Shown here: positions 42,387 through 50,479 of the stretch, piece by piece
Position numbering within the stretch: the stretch's first letter is position 1
How the letters are laid out: each line of letters begins with the position of its first letter
Source: Actinacidiphila sp. DG2A-62
GTDB taxonomy: Bacteria > Actinomycetota > Actinomycetes > Streptomycetales > Streptomycetaceae
Assembly: GCF_035825295.1 (NCBI RefSeq)
Contig: NZ_JAYMGI010000002.1
Span: 3,663,001 to 3,727,000, forward strand
DNA length: 64,000 nt
Direction of reading: 5' to 3'
Notes under the pieces: model-generated
What the model was told of the DNA's origin: nothing
The model's input: the letters and a program-made list of their open reading frames with translations, nothing else
The model's database searches: none
Made by a program: the position numbers and the translations under genes

Positions 42387-43181
42387 ATGGGGAGGGAGCC
42401 GGGTCGTATCGCCCGCTGGCGGGCGGCCAACATCAATCGGGCCGACCACGTCAATAGCACCGGACGGCTGACTGTGGCCACGCGCACCGTCCTGGTCCTC
42501 TTGGGCGCGGCATCAATCGCTGTCGCATCGGTCGCCATGTTCAGGCACGACGGCGACGTGGTGCCCACCGCACTCGTCCTCGTCGGAGCCGTCTTAGCCG
42601 TCCTCGGCGGCCTGGGCAGGCAGGTGGATTCCGTGAACTTGAAAGAAGGCGGTCTCACCTATTCTCTCTGGCGGGACGAAGTCTTGGAAAAGACAACTCC
42701 TGAGGAAGTTCTCGAAGCTGCCACGTCCGCCCCGCCTCCTGTGCAAAGAAAATTCGAGGATGATGCCGCTGTCCGTACGGTCACCGCTCATGCTTACGAC
42801 GAGGCGGTCCGCGCCGTATTGGTCGCAAGATACGGCGATGAAGTCGAGGTCCCTATTATTAGGGATGACGTTGAGGATGTGCGGCACATTTTCCAGCCAG
42901 GTTTCATCGTGCGACGTGGGGACAAAGCGGTCGCCGTCGAATGCAGTTACGGTAGACGGATGGCGCCACTCTACTCCATACTCAACAGTGCTGTCATGGC
43001 TCGCGAGGGAGTGACGGGGCTCGTTTATGTATCCCCCGGTGCTAGGAGGTCTCCAATGAGCAATGCCATGCTTCTAGCCGAGCGCGTTGGCATTGTTTTG
43101 GAATTTGCCTTTTGGGATGGCCGGGATTCCTGGGAGGCTCGGAACATCATTAATACGGTTGACAGACTCCTCGTCCGCTGA
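42387..43181 (+). CDS. Membrane protein with a nuclease-like cytoplasmic domain
   Basis: ATG 42387 gives 264 residues; GTG 42378 is possible. Two hydrophobic spans near residues 33-76 (VLVLLGAASIAVASVAMF and ALVLVGAVLAVLGGLG) anchor a soluble C-terminal part of about 180 residues. Its strand pair VEVPIIRDDVEDVRHIFQPG/FIVRRGDKAVAVECSYG and following helix resemble the core of restriction-endonuclease-like folds, but the expected E-x-K is E-C-S, so activity is doubtful. The gene is AT-richer than its neighbours and plus-strand. A membrane-anchored exclusion or defence factor is possible. Confidence 0.6.
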   Translation: MGREPGRIARWRAANINRADHVNSTGRLTVATRTVLVLLGAASIAVASVAMFRHDGDVVPTALVLVGAVLAVLGGLGRQVDSVNLKEGGLTYSLWRDEVLEKTTPEEVLEAATSAPPPVQRKFEDDAAVRTVTAHAYDEAVRAVLVARYGDEVEVPIIRDDVEDVRHIFQPGFIVRRGDKAVAVECSYGRRMAPLYSILNSAVMAREGVTGLVYVSPGARRSPMSNAMLLAERVGIVLEFAFWDGRDSWEARNIINTVDRLLVR

Positions 43182-43206
43182 ACAGGGCGCTCAGTGGCCT
43201 AGTGCA

Positions 43207-43260
43207 GCGTTCGCGCTGCTTCCGGGGTGGGGGTGATCTTGGCGTACACCGTCCGGCCGC
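43207..43260 (-). pseudogene. Short remnant of a third neck-protein copy
   Basis: These 54 bases match 43863-43917 at most positions, including TTCCGGGGTGG and CCGTCCGGCCGCC, with one base missing. They encode GGRTVYAKI, as in the GGRTAFAKI of the intact neck protein. The remnant marks the right border of the cargo islet. Confidence 0.6.
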
Positions 43261-43790
43261 CCCGGCAGAGCTGGGACCTCGGGAAGGAGGGGAAGGGGCG
43301 TGAGCGTACGGAATGCCGTTCATCAACCCCTGTCACCGCCCGCTGGCTCTCTGCTGGCCGCGTCAGCCTTGGTCCGCTTCCCCAGGCAGCGCGAGCGCTG
43401 GTCAGGCGTTGCGCTTCGCTGGGTGGTGATGTCTTAAACCGTAAGTCACCTCATTGGGCGCGACAGCGGATGTGGTGCAGCGGCCGGCTGAGACCTTTGT
43501 GAAGGTCGGAAGTTCCGTGCGTCCATTAAGGAGTGCAACGGCCGTCTTTCAACTTGGTGAGGCCCCTGTCGGCTTCGTGTTCAAAGGCGCTTCCGCAAGG
43601 AACTCAGAAGATCTCGGTAGGGCGGGTGAAAAAGAGCAGCGCCGACCTCGTGGACGACAACCCGGTCAGCTGGCTTCTGGAGTACGTGCAAAAGTGACTG
43701 GTCTGGGCTCCCGCCGGTGAGACCTGTTCGGGTTGTCCCGGCTCCTGAGGTGCACACCGCGGAGGGCGTCCACGTTGGGAGTCTCGGAGG
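43261..43790. other. Unassigned region right of the cargo islet
   Basis: No gene with a ribosome site and domain is seen. A short plus-strand frame ending DDNPVSWLLEYVQK (stop near 43698) may be the tail of a degraded gene. Confidence 0.35.
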
Positions 43791-43829
43791 CCGGGACCGG
43801 CAGCAGTGGATCACGACTGCCGGTCCCGG
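43791..43829. terminator. Strong hairpin after the connector operon
   Basis: CCGGGACCGGCAG and CTGCCGGTCCCGG form a perfect 13-bp stem with a 13-base loop, directly after the neck-protein stop (43830). Confidence 0.7.
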
Positions 43830-44207
43830 TTAGCGGCCCTCGATCAGCGCCCGCGTCAGGAAGTCGTTCGCGCGGGTTCCGGGGTGGTGGACGATCTTGG
43901 CAAACGCCGTCCGGCCGCCGACATCGAACCGCAGGGCGCGGGCATTGCGGGGCCGGATGATGTGGGGGCGGGTGCCGTCCAGCACGAACCGCACCGCGGG
44001 GTGGGTGCAGACGACCACGGCCTCCAGGCCGCGGGGCCCGTCCTGGATGTACGAGGAGATGAAGTCGCCCATACGGCCGGGCGCCTCCCGGCGGGCGATG
44101 TCGGCGACCCGCTCCGCGCGCTGCCGCAACTTGCGCTCGGCGATGCCGCCGCGGGCCCGCAGCAGGCGCGCGATACGGCCCTGGTCGATGCGTACCTCCA
44201 CGCTCAC
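43830..44207 (-). CDS. HK97 gp10-like neck/connector protein
   Basis: GTG 44207 overlaps the preceding stop (GTGA). The 125-residue protein has the gp10-like order: N-terminal helices with RREAPGRMGD, then HPAVRFVLDGTRPHIIRP, then ALRFDVGG and FAKIVHHPGTRANDFL. It belongs to the ring joining head and tail. It is one of two intact copies in the window (see 41268-41648). Confidence 0.8.
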   Translation of the reverse strand: MSVEVRIDQGRIARLLRARGGIAERKLRQRAERVADIARREAPGRMGDFISSYIQDGPRGLEAVVVCTHPAVRFVLDGTRPHIIRPRNARALRFDVGGRTAFAKIVHHPGTRANDFLTRALIEGR

Positions 44208-44794
44208 GGGCTCTCCCCCTCCGCCGGGCAACCGCAGTTCGGCAGCGCCACGGTGACGCGCTGCTCCACCCCCATGCAACCGCCTTGCGGCTCCAGCACC
44301 CGCCCCTGCCCGAGCGCGAACTGCGGGCCGCGCCGCCGGGTTCCGGTCGAGGGCAGGCAGCACAGCAGCGCGTTGTAGATGCTGGTCAGGTCCACGTGGA
44401 CGATCTGCGCCGCGGCGGCCAGCTCGTCGCAGCTCGGCGGGCAGCCGGTGTCGTCGACGGTCGGGGCGCACCGCAGGAGCGTGACGACCAGGTCGACCGC
44501 GGTCGTTGCCGGCGGCGTGCAGCCGCGGGCGCCCTGGACCTGGCGGTCCTCGATGGGGAAAGCCGTCGATGGGTAGGTGCGTGCGACGTGCACGGTGAGC
44601 TGCCCGCCGGGCCCCTCGCCGCCCCCGCACGGGTCGGTGCAGCCGTCCCAGGCCGGCGGGCCGGGCACGACGCACGCACGGCACGGACACCCCGGCTGGC
44701 CGGGCACCTCGGCCGCCGTGGTGTCGAGGGTGGCGCACACGCAGCCCAGGACGGTCTCCGCGAGCTGGTGCAGTGCAAGGGGGCTCAGGGCCAT
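44204..44794 (-). CDS. Connector/tail terminator-type protein, cysteine-rich
   Basis: ATG 44794 overlaps the preceding gene by 10 bases. The 196-residue protein has about 16 cysteines (8 percent), mostly paired (GCPCRAC, CDEL after CPPS, ALLCC, CGC). The strand/helix order (GGQLTVHVARTYPSTAFP, AVDLVVTLLRCAP, GVEQRVTVALPNCG) fits a tail terminator or minor head-tail protein. The exact role is inferred from its place between adaptor and neck genes. Confidence 0.5.
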   Translation of the reverse strand: MALSPLALHQLAETVLGCVCATLDTTAAEVPGQPGCPCRACVVPGPPAWDGCTDPCGGGEGPGGQLTVHVARTYPSTAFPIEDRQVQGARGCTPPATTAVDLVVTLLRCAPTVDDTGCPPSCDELAAAAQIVHVDLTSIYNALLCCLPSTGTRRRGPQFALGQGRVLEPQGGCMGVEQRVTVALPNCGCPAEGESP

Positions 44795-45618
44795 GTCGTC
44801 ACCCGGGGACGCTTGTAGTCGGGGCTGTAGACCCGCGAGGGGGACGCGAGGCCGTGGGGGTTCACGGTGGTCAGCCACAGGTCGACCAGCGGCACGCCGG
44901 TACGGCCGGAGGCGAAGACCACGGTGGGGTCGAAGTCAGAGACGGTGACGCCCTGGCGGGTCGTCACCGTGCTGCCTTGGCGGGCGAGCTTGGTGACGTT
45001 GCCGGGCAGGCGGCACGGCCCGCAGGACCCGGCGGGCAGGCACGTCTTCACCAGCTCGCACGTCAGGTCCGACACGGCGGCGATCGCCGCGGCGTCCAGC
45101 GGCAGGCCCCACCGGTAGGTGACGGTGAAGGTGCCCGGCGCCCCCTCGGAGGCGGCCATGTCCTGGCAGGTGGGCCAGCACTCCCCGTCGGTGCGCACGA
45201 GCAGCCCGGGGGCGTCCACGCGGTACGCCTCGGGGACCAGGTCCTCGCCGTCGACGGCCACGCTCAGGACGTCGTACACCGGGCCGGGAAGCTTGACCTC
45301 GCACAACTCCCCGCACGAGCACGACGAACGGCACGCGCACGGCGAGGCGTTGCGCCACATGCCGTCAACGCCGATGTAGGGCACCCAGGGCCCGGCCCCG
45401 GCGCCGGCCTGGAAGCTGATGGGGGCGGCGTCGAGGCAGGCGCGGCGGCACGGGCGGACGGTGACCGGGCACGGGCCCCAGCGCATGCCGGACAGACGCC
45501 ACAGGGTGATCGAGGCGATGCGCTGCCACCGGCCCAGGACGGCCGGGTCGAGGTCGTCGGGCAGATCGCAGCACAGCTCTACCGGCCACGGGTCACACGG
45601 CCCGATCTGGAGCGGCAT
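44785..45618 (-). CDS. Head-tail adaptor-type protein, cysteine-rich
   Basis: ATG 45618 overlaps the previous stop (TGATG). The 277-residue protein starts MPLQIGPCDPWPVELCCDLP and has a helix set LGRWQRIASITLWRLSGMRWG, in the style of gp6-type adaptors. A beta-rich part with clusters CACRSSCSCGELC and TCELVKTCLPAGSCGPC follows. About 17 cysteines in total. It is the first gene of the connector group. Confidence 0.55.
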   Translation of the reverse strand: MPLQIGPCDPWPVELCCDLPDDLDPAVLGRWQRIASITLWRLSGMRWGPCPVTVRPCRRACLDAAPISFQAGAGAGPWVPYIGVDGMWRNASPCACRSSCSCGELCEVKLPGPVYDVLSVAVDGEDLVPEAYRVDAPGLLVRTDGECWPTCQDMAASEGAPGTFTVTYRWGLPLDAAAIAAVSDLTCELVKTCLPAGSCGPCRLPGNVTKLARQGSTVTTRQGVTVSDFDPTVVFASGRTGVPLVDLWLTTVNPHGLASPSRVYSPDYKRPRVTTWP

Positions 45619-46331
45619 CAGCGCCTCCCGGTCTGCTCGTACGGGGACGGGGCGGGGAACGCTCGCCGGACGAACTGCCCGACGTGCCCGGCCGCGAAGG
45701 AGTCGGGCATCGTCGACAGGAACGGGCTGTTCGGCCCGTAGCCGCGCGGGGCGCGGTGGAGGATCTTCACGTCCCGGATCTCCGTCCCGCCCAGCCCGGC
45801 GAGGTTGCCGTACAGGGTGCGCTTGTGGACGACGTCCAGGTGCCGGCCGGCGTCCAGCGCGGCGAGCATCCCCAGCTTGTCCACAGGCATGGGGACGTGC
45901 AGCTCGTACGACAGCGGGTCCGGGTGGCCGAGCGAGACGAGCAGGTCGCGGGTCTCGCGCATGCCGCGCAGGTACGGCCCGGACGCGCGGGCGGCGTAGT
46001 ACGCCTCCACGGTGCGCACGGGGCCGCGGTGGAGGACGGGCATCCCTTCGGGCTGCGGGTGCATGACGAACATGTCGTCGTTGGCCAGCACGAAGACGTC
46101 GCTGACGTCGGGATGCATGCACGCCGCGCGCACCGCGGCGGTGGTGTTCTGGTACTTGGTGCCGTCTTGGCGCATCGGGAGGTGCTCGACCTCGACCGTC
46201 CACCGGGGGCGGTGCCCGATCAGCCACACGCGGCGGTGCGGCAGGTGGGCCGCCCACGAGCGCAGCGCGTAGCGCAACGGCTCGTTGGCGGCCTCCTCGC
46301 GCACCGGGACGACGATGTCCGGCGCGTCCAC
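45618..46331 (-). CDS. Stealth-like sugar-phosphate transferase
   Basis: GTG 46331 lies 2 bases after the tail protein stop. The 237-residue protein has DIVVPVREEAANEPLRYALR at its start, DVFVLANDDMFVMHP (conserved DD of the CR2 region) and LSYELHVPMPVDK (CR3-like). These are the conserved regions of the Stealth family of polysaccharide phosphotransferases. It could modify the virion surface or a host envelope glycan. Its presence inside a tail operon is unusual. Confidence 0.65.
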   Translation of the reverse strand: MDAPDIVVPVREEAANEPLRYALRSWAAHLPHRRVWLIGHRPRWTVEVEHLPMRQDGTKYQNTTAAVRAACMHPDVSDVFVLANDDMFVMHPQPEGMPVLHRGPVRTVEAYYAARASGPYLRGMRETRDLLVSLGHPDPLSYELHVPMPVDKLGMLAALDAGRHLDVVHKRTLYGNLAGLGGTEIRDVKILHRAPRGYGPNSPFLSTMPDSFAAGHVGQFVRRAFPAPSPYEQTGRR

Positions 46332-46333
46332 GC

Positions 46334-47038
46334 TCAGGACGCCAGGCACAGGCCGCCCTGGACCGGGGTGTACTCGCACACCGGCTTCGGCGGCGCCACG
46401 GTCGTGACGAACGTGCGGCGGTGGCAGTTGCTCCCCAGCGGCGTCAGGAGGGTGCCCGCGGTGCCGGCCGCGTCGATCGGCATCACGTCGTACGGGCCGA
46501 CGCCCCAGCCGCCCCCGGCCCGCGTGGAGCCGGTCAGGGTCAGCGTCACGGCGTCGGAGCCGACTTCCAGGTCGCCGAGCTGCCCGTTGGACACCCACGG
46601 CATGAGGAAGTAGATCCAGGCCCCTTCGCCGACGGCGTCCGCGGCGCAGGCTTCGGTGTTCAGGACCTCCGCCCACAGCTCGATCGCGAAGCCGCTGTTG
46701 CACTGGATCGAGCAGTCGTCGTAACCGATCGGTCGGCCGTCGAACCCGTAGACCACGGGGTTGCCGGTGGCGATCTCGATCAGCTCCGGCGACACGCTGT
46801 AGAAATCCAACTCGATGTCGTACCCGTTGAACGAGGGGCAGCCTTTCTTGAACCCGCACACCTTGCCGTTGGCGGCCGTGTACTTGACGTCTGTGCCGTC
46901 GTCGGTGTTGGCGTTCATGGCCAGGCTGGCGAAGCAGTCGAAGACGAACGCGTTGTCGTCACCGCAGATGGGCCGGCCGCAGCCGTCAACCCGGGTGAGC
47001 CGCATGACGTCGGCGTTGGCGATCAGGGGACAGGTCAT
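46334..47038 (-). CDS. Major tail (tube) protein
   Basis: ATG 47038 has GGAGG 9 bases upstream. The 234-residue protein has the tail-tube style NGYDIELDFYSVSPELIEIATG, GFAIELWAEVLN and VTLTLTGSTRAGGGWGVGPYD, and about 12 cysteines. The leader element (copy 5) is 28 bases upstream, as expected for a highly expressed structural gene. It lies before rather than after the connector genes, which is unusual. Confidence 0.7.
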   Translation of the reverse strand: MTCPLIANADVMRLTRVDGCGRPICGDDNAFVFDCFASLAMNANTDDGTDVKYTAANGKVCGFKKGCPSFNGYDIELDFYSVSPELIEIATGNPVVYGFDGRPIGYDDCSIQCNSGFAIELWAEVLNTEACAADAVGEGAWIYFLMPWVSNGQLGDLEVGSDAVTLTLTGSTRAGGGWGVGPYDVMPIDAAGTAGTLLTPLGSNCHRRTFVTTVAPPKPVCEYTPVQGGLCLAS

Positions 47039-47066
47039 GCCGGGAACCTCCATACGACTCCTGGAG

Positions 47067-47084
47067 GCCCGGCCCAAAACCAGC
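47067..47084 (-). promoter_or_regulatory. Recurrent phage leader element, copy 5
   Basis: GCTGGTTTTGGGCCGGGC on the transcribed strand, 28 bases before the major tail protein start. TAGCCT lies 30 bases upstream of it. Upstream bases (GCTAGCCTGGGAACATG) match copy 3 (GCTAACCTGGGATCACG). Confidence 0.75.
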
Positions 47085-47466
47085 GGCAACCCGGTCACCG
47101 CCGGGCATGTTCCCAGGCTAGCGCCGATGCGGACGATTGGTCGCGAACGGCCGCGAGGTTGACATGCAGCAAGCTGTAGCGGCGATCGATCACAGGCGAC
47201 TTGTAGGCTCATCGACGTCGAGCACGGCTCAGGGCGGAACTTTTCTCCGCCGCGGCTGACAGCACAATGCCCGTATGTCCGATCGGTGAATGCTCCGCAC
47301 TATGAAGTGGCCGGCCGGGATTCGGTTTCCCCTGACCGGAACGGTCGAGCTTCACACGATCCGAGCCGGCGCTTGCAGGCGCCTAACAGCTAAGTCCGAC
47401 TCGACCGTAGAGACGCAGTAGCTACTGGGGGCGTGGGTCGCTCCGGCACGGCCACTTCCGCGGGAA
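47085..47466. other. Intergenic region beside the moron pair
   Basis: No gene is seen. Composition is lower in GC than the virion genes. It probably carries the promoter of the major tail protein transcript. Confidence 0.4.
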
Positions 47467-47724
47467 TCAATCGCTATCGGTGAGGGACCCGTCGCCGTTC
47501 TCGTAATTGGCCAGGGCCAGACCGAGACCGAAGAAGGTCGGCGCCCACTCGCCCACGAAGATTCCCCATCGGTCAGCGCGCGCGAGACCGGTGCCGGGTT
47601 CCGCCTTGAGCGAGGTCGCCCATGCGGCCACAGTCAGGCCAATGGAAGTGAATGCAGCCATGTACGCATGCTCACTCCGAAGGCCCATATCGTGCAGCTT
47701 TTTGACCATCATGGTGGCTTTCAC
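47467..47724 (-). CDS. Small membrane protein of streptomycete type
   Basis: GTG 47724 overlaps the preceding stop (GTGA). The 85-residue protein has two weak spans (AYMAAFTSIGLTVAAWATSL and WGIFVGEWAPTFFGLGLAL). Similar small proteins occur in streptomycete chromosomes, so this looks like a host-type gene carried by the phage. Function unknown. Confidence 0.55.
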   Translation of the reverse strand: MKATMMVKKLHDMGLRSEHAYMAAFTSIGLTVAAWATSLKAEPGTGLARADRWGIFVGEWAPTFFGLGLALANYENGDGSLTDSD

Positions 47725-47987
47725 ATCCCCGAAGTACGAGTTGCGCCGCGGGAATCCCGGTTGCTACTCCTCTTCCGCCATGGGATCAGGCCGAGAAGAC
47801 CGAGAAGACCGACCAGGCCCCACAGACCGTCGTCGCCGTCATCGTTCCCCTTGTCCTGCGTCTGAGCCAGCGTCATCACGGCGGATGGCGGGGCGCCCTG
47901 ACCGCGAGCGCTTTCCGCGAATGCTGCTCCTGCTGGCGCGAGGCCGAGCAGAAGCGCGATGAGCACAGTTCCCGCCAATCTGCGCAT
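47721..47987 (-). CDS. Secreted small protein with WGxxG-type C-terminal anchor
   Basis: ATG 47987 follows GGGAGAAG. The 88-residue protein has a Sec signal (MRRLAGTVLIALLLGLAPAG ... AFA), a short acidic spacer (DKGNDDGDDG) and the anchor WGLVGLLGLLGLIPWRKRSS, as in WGxxGxxG-CTERM-type sorting tails. It is transcribed with the next membrane protein from a promoter near 48043 and is probably expressed by the lysogen. Confidence 0.7.
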   Translation of the reverse strand: MRRLAGTVLIALLLGLAPAGAAFAESARGQGAPPSAVMTLAQTQDKGNDDGDDGLWGLVGLLGLLGLIPWRKRSSNRDSRGATRTSGM

Positions 47988-48042
47988 GTCTTCTCCCTTA
48001 GTCGTCGCTGCAACCCGGGCCTGAAGTCCCAGATGATGGTCA

Positions 48043-48048
48043 TTTATA
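48043..48048 (-). promoter_or_regulatory. Possible -10 element of the moron pair
   Basis: TATAAA on the minus strand, about 56 bases before ATG 47987. A matching -35 is not clear. Confidence 0.35.
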
Positions 48049-48213
48049 CACAACTGCGACACACGGACTCGTCGGGCGACCGCGGCTTGCGGCATCAGGT
48101 ACGAAAATTAACTCGATAGGTCGAACGCAGCACCTACCAACACCTCATGCGATATTCAACCAAATGCTCGGTAGGGAGTCGGCTTCAATCGGCGGCCTTC
48201 GCTGCTTCCGTTT

Positions 48214-48441
48214 TCAGGCGGGCCCGTCGTTGCCGCCCTCCTCCGGAGCGGGGCCGCCGTCGTTGGCGATGAACTTCGCGGCCCGCGCGTCAGCCTTTTG
48301 GCGGCCAGCTTCCAGCACCGCCGCGTACTCCTCGGCGGTCACCTCGCGGTACCCCTCGGGGACGCTGCTGTCCCCCAGCGGGCCGCCGCCGGTCTCGATC
48401 GCGCCGGAGTCGTCCGGCGCCAGGTAGTACCTCTTGCTCAT
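48214..48441 (-). CDS. Small acidic phage protein
   Basis: A 75-residue acidic protein (MSKRYYLAPDDSGAIETGGG ... VTAEEYAAVLEAGRQKADAR) downstream of the repeated fibre gene (13 bases between). It is similar in layout to the small proteins at 28222-28584 and 51212-51448, which also follow or precede fibre genes. It may be a fibre-assembly or capping factor; inference. Confidence 0.6.
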   Translation of the reverse strand: MSKRYYLAPDDSGAIETGGGPLGDSSVPEGYREVTAEEYAAVLEAGRQKADARAAKFIANDGGPAPEEGGNDGPA

Positions 48442-48454
48442 GGTGTTCTCCAGG

Positions 48455-50392
48455 TCACGTCTGGGTGGTGGTGTGGTAGGCGGCGTCGGTGATCCACGAG
48501 TTGATCGTCAGCGACCCGGCCTGGACGCGGACGGCGGGCCATCCGACGAGGCTGAACGGCGCGGCCGGGTCCATGTTGAAGCCGAACTCGTGCCACGTGC
48601 CGTTGTCCCGTGCGCGCCGCGCAGCACCCGGGGCGGTGAGCAGCCCCCACAGCGGCCGGGCAGTGGCCGCGCCACCGCCCCAGGTGTAGATGTACCCCAG
48701 CTCGAAGACGGCCGTTGACGTGTAGTTGATGTCCCACGTCGCAGCCACGCAGGCGTCGAAAGTCCAGTTCCGGCAGTCGTTGCCGAGGAAGTTCGCCGGG
48801 TAGTTGAACTGGAAGTTCGCCCCGTTGGAGATGATGACCCACCCGCCGGCCGGGGTGAGGGGCGTGGCCCATCCGCCGTTGAAGTGCTCGACGTAGATGG
48901 ACTCGGCGGCCGAGTAGTGCTCGGGCGGAGTCCACAGGGTGCCGTCCGGGTCGCAGTGGAGCGTGGAGTGCGTGGGCGCGTCACAGGCCCAGTCGGTCGC
49001 CCATGCTCGACTGCCGCCGACTGGGGCCACCGCCAGCGGCGAGGCCGCGGTGCCCGCGCCGGTCAGGCCGCAGCCGATCTCCAGCGGTGGGTCCGGCGGC
49101 ACGAACAGCTTGCCATCCGCCCCGAACTCCAGCTGGTTGCCGGTGTCGGCGGACGGGGCGACGACGAGGCCGCTGGCGTTCTTCGCCAGACCGTTCGCCC
49201 CCGGGGCCACGATGACGTCGGCCATCACGACGAACGGGGACGCGGCCGTACCGGCGCCGCTCACTGTGGTGTCGACGGTGTTCGTGTCGCCGGCCTGCAG
49301 CGCGGTCGCGGCTCCGGCCGGGGTGAAGATCCCACCGTCCGTCCCGATGGTGGTTGCGTTCCCCGCGTCCGCGCTGAATTCCACGCCGAACGTCCCCGTG
49401 GCCGGGTCGTACGTCGCCGGGCCGGTCGCGGAGAAGCAGCCGCGTACGTCGTCGCACTCCAGGTGCAGCCCGTTCGCGCTGGCCGACAGCAAGTTCGTCC
49501 CACCGCCTGGCGGCGCGGGGTCCAGCTTGACCGCGGCGGTCACGTCGTACGGGTCCGCGGTCGTGCCGGTCCCGGACAGCGTCAGGTCCACCGTCGAAGA
49601 GTCCGTGACCGCCAGGGCGGTCGTGCCTCCGCCCGAGGCCGGCGGGGCGAACAGGCCACCATCGGTGCCGAAGCCGACTGCGTTCCCGGCGTCGGCGGAC
49701 AGCCGCGCCGTGATAACCCCCGTTGCCGGGTCGTAGGCCGCACCGTCCCCAGCGGAGAAGCACGTCCGTACGTCGTCGCACTCCAGCGACAGCCCGCCCG
49801 GCCCCGCCCCAAGGAGGTTCGTCCCGCCGCCGGGCGGCGCGGGATCCAGCACCACGGCGGCGCTCACCTCGTACGGGTCCGCGCTCGTGCCGGTCCCCGA
49901 CACCGACACGTCGACCGTAGGCGAGTCCTGCGCCTGGACGACGGTCGGAGCAGCCGCCGCCGGGGCCGGCGTGAACAGTCCGCCGTCCGCGCCGAACGTC
50001 GTCACGTTCCCGGCGTCGGCGCTGAGCTTCGCGCCGATCTCGCCCGTCGCCGGGTCGTACGTCGCGCCGTCCCCAGCGGAGAAGCACGTCCGTACGTCGT
50101 CGCACTCCAGCGACAGGCCGCCCGGCCCCGCGGCGAGCAGGTTCGTCCCGCCGCCGGGCGGGGCCGGGTCGAGGATCACGTCCGCGCTGACGACGTACGG
50201 ATCGGCGGGGGTGCCAGTGCCGGCGACGGTGGTGTCCACCGTGTTCGTGTCGCCAGCCTGCACGGGAGTGGGCGTGGCCGTACCGGCGCTGATGACGTAG
50301 GGGGTGGTGGGTGAGCCGTTGCCGTCGACGGTGACGCCGGGGCCGGCGGTGACGGCGCAGGTACAGCGCGGGGCGCCGCAGCATGAGGCCAT
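48455..50392 (-). CDS. Large tail fibre with three repeated modules
   Basis: ATG 50392 follows GAGGAG. The 645-residue protein starts MASCCGAPRCTC and contains three near-identical modules (GGGTNLL ... LECDDVRTCFSAGDG ... YDPATG ... SADAGN ... DGGLFTP), each with a cysteine pair, then a different C-terminal domain (SIYVEHFNGGWATPLTPAGG ...). Repeated modules with NPYVISA/DPYVVSA links are typical of trimeric fibre shafts. The C-terminal domain is probably the receptor-binding tip. Two modules share a 50-base identical DNA stretch. Leader copy 6 is 32 bases upstream. Confidence 0.75.
   Translation of the reverse strand: MASCCGAPRCTCAVTAGPGVTVDGNGSPTTPYVISAGTATPTPVQAGDTNTVDTTVAGTGTPADPYVVSADVILDPAPPGGGTNLLAAGPGGLSLECDDVRTCFSAGDGATYDPATGEIGAKLSADAGNVTTFGADGGLFTPAPAAAAPTVVQAQDSPTVDVSVSGTGTSADPYEVSAAVVLDPAPPGGGTNLLGAGPGGLSLECDDVRTCFSAGDGAAYDPATGVITARLSADAGNAVGFGTDGGLFAPPASGGGTTALAVTDSSTVDLTLSGTGTTADPYDVTAAVKLDPAPPGGGTNLLSASANGLHLECDDVRGCFSATGPATYDPATGTFGVEFSADAGNATTIGTDGGIFTPAGAATALQAGDTNTVDTTVSGAGTAASPFVVMADVIVAPGANGLAKNASGLVVAPSADTGNQLEFGADGKLFVPPDPPLEIGCGLTGAGTAASPLAVAPVGGSRAWATDWACDAPTHSTLHCDPDGTLWTPPEHYSAAESIYVEHFNGGWATPLTPAGGWVIISNGANFQFNYPANFLGNDCRNWTFDACVAATWDINYTSTAVFELGYIYTWGGGAATARPLWGLLTAPGAARRARDNGTWHEFGFNMDPAAPFSLVGWPAVRVQAGSLTINSWITDAAYHTTTQT
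49743..50116. repeat. 50-bp identical DNA repeat inside the fibre gene
   Basis: Positions 49743-49792 and 50067-50116 are identical, 324 bases (108 codons) apart. They code for the LECDDVRTCFSAGDGA block of two neighbouring modules. Recombination between them would delete or add exactly one module in frame. Confidence 0.75.
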
Positions 50393-50424
50393 GAGGAAGC
50401 TCCTCGGTGATGAAGGGGAGGAGC

Positions 50425-50442
50425 GCCCGGCCCACAACCAGC
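50425..50442 (-). promoter_or_regulatory. Recurrent phage leader element, copy 6
   Basis: GCTGGTTGTGGGCCGGGC on the transcribed strand; TACACT lies 13 bases upstream, and CTGACC 16 bases before that, a credible promoter. Confidence 0.8.
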
Positions 50443-50479
50443 GGCGTCACATCGGAGTGTAGGCGCGCGAGCGCGCCGG

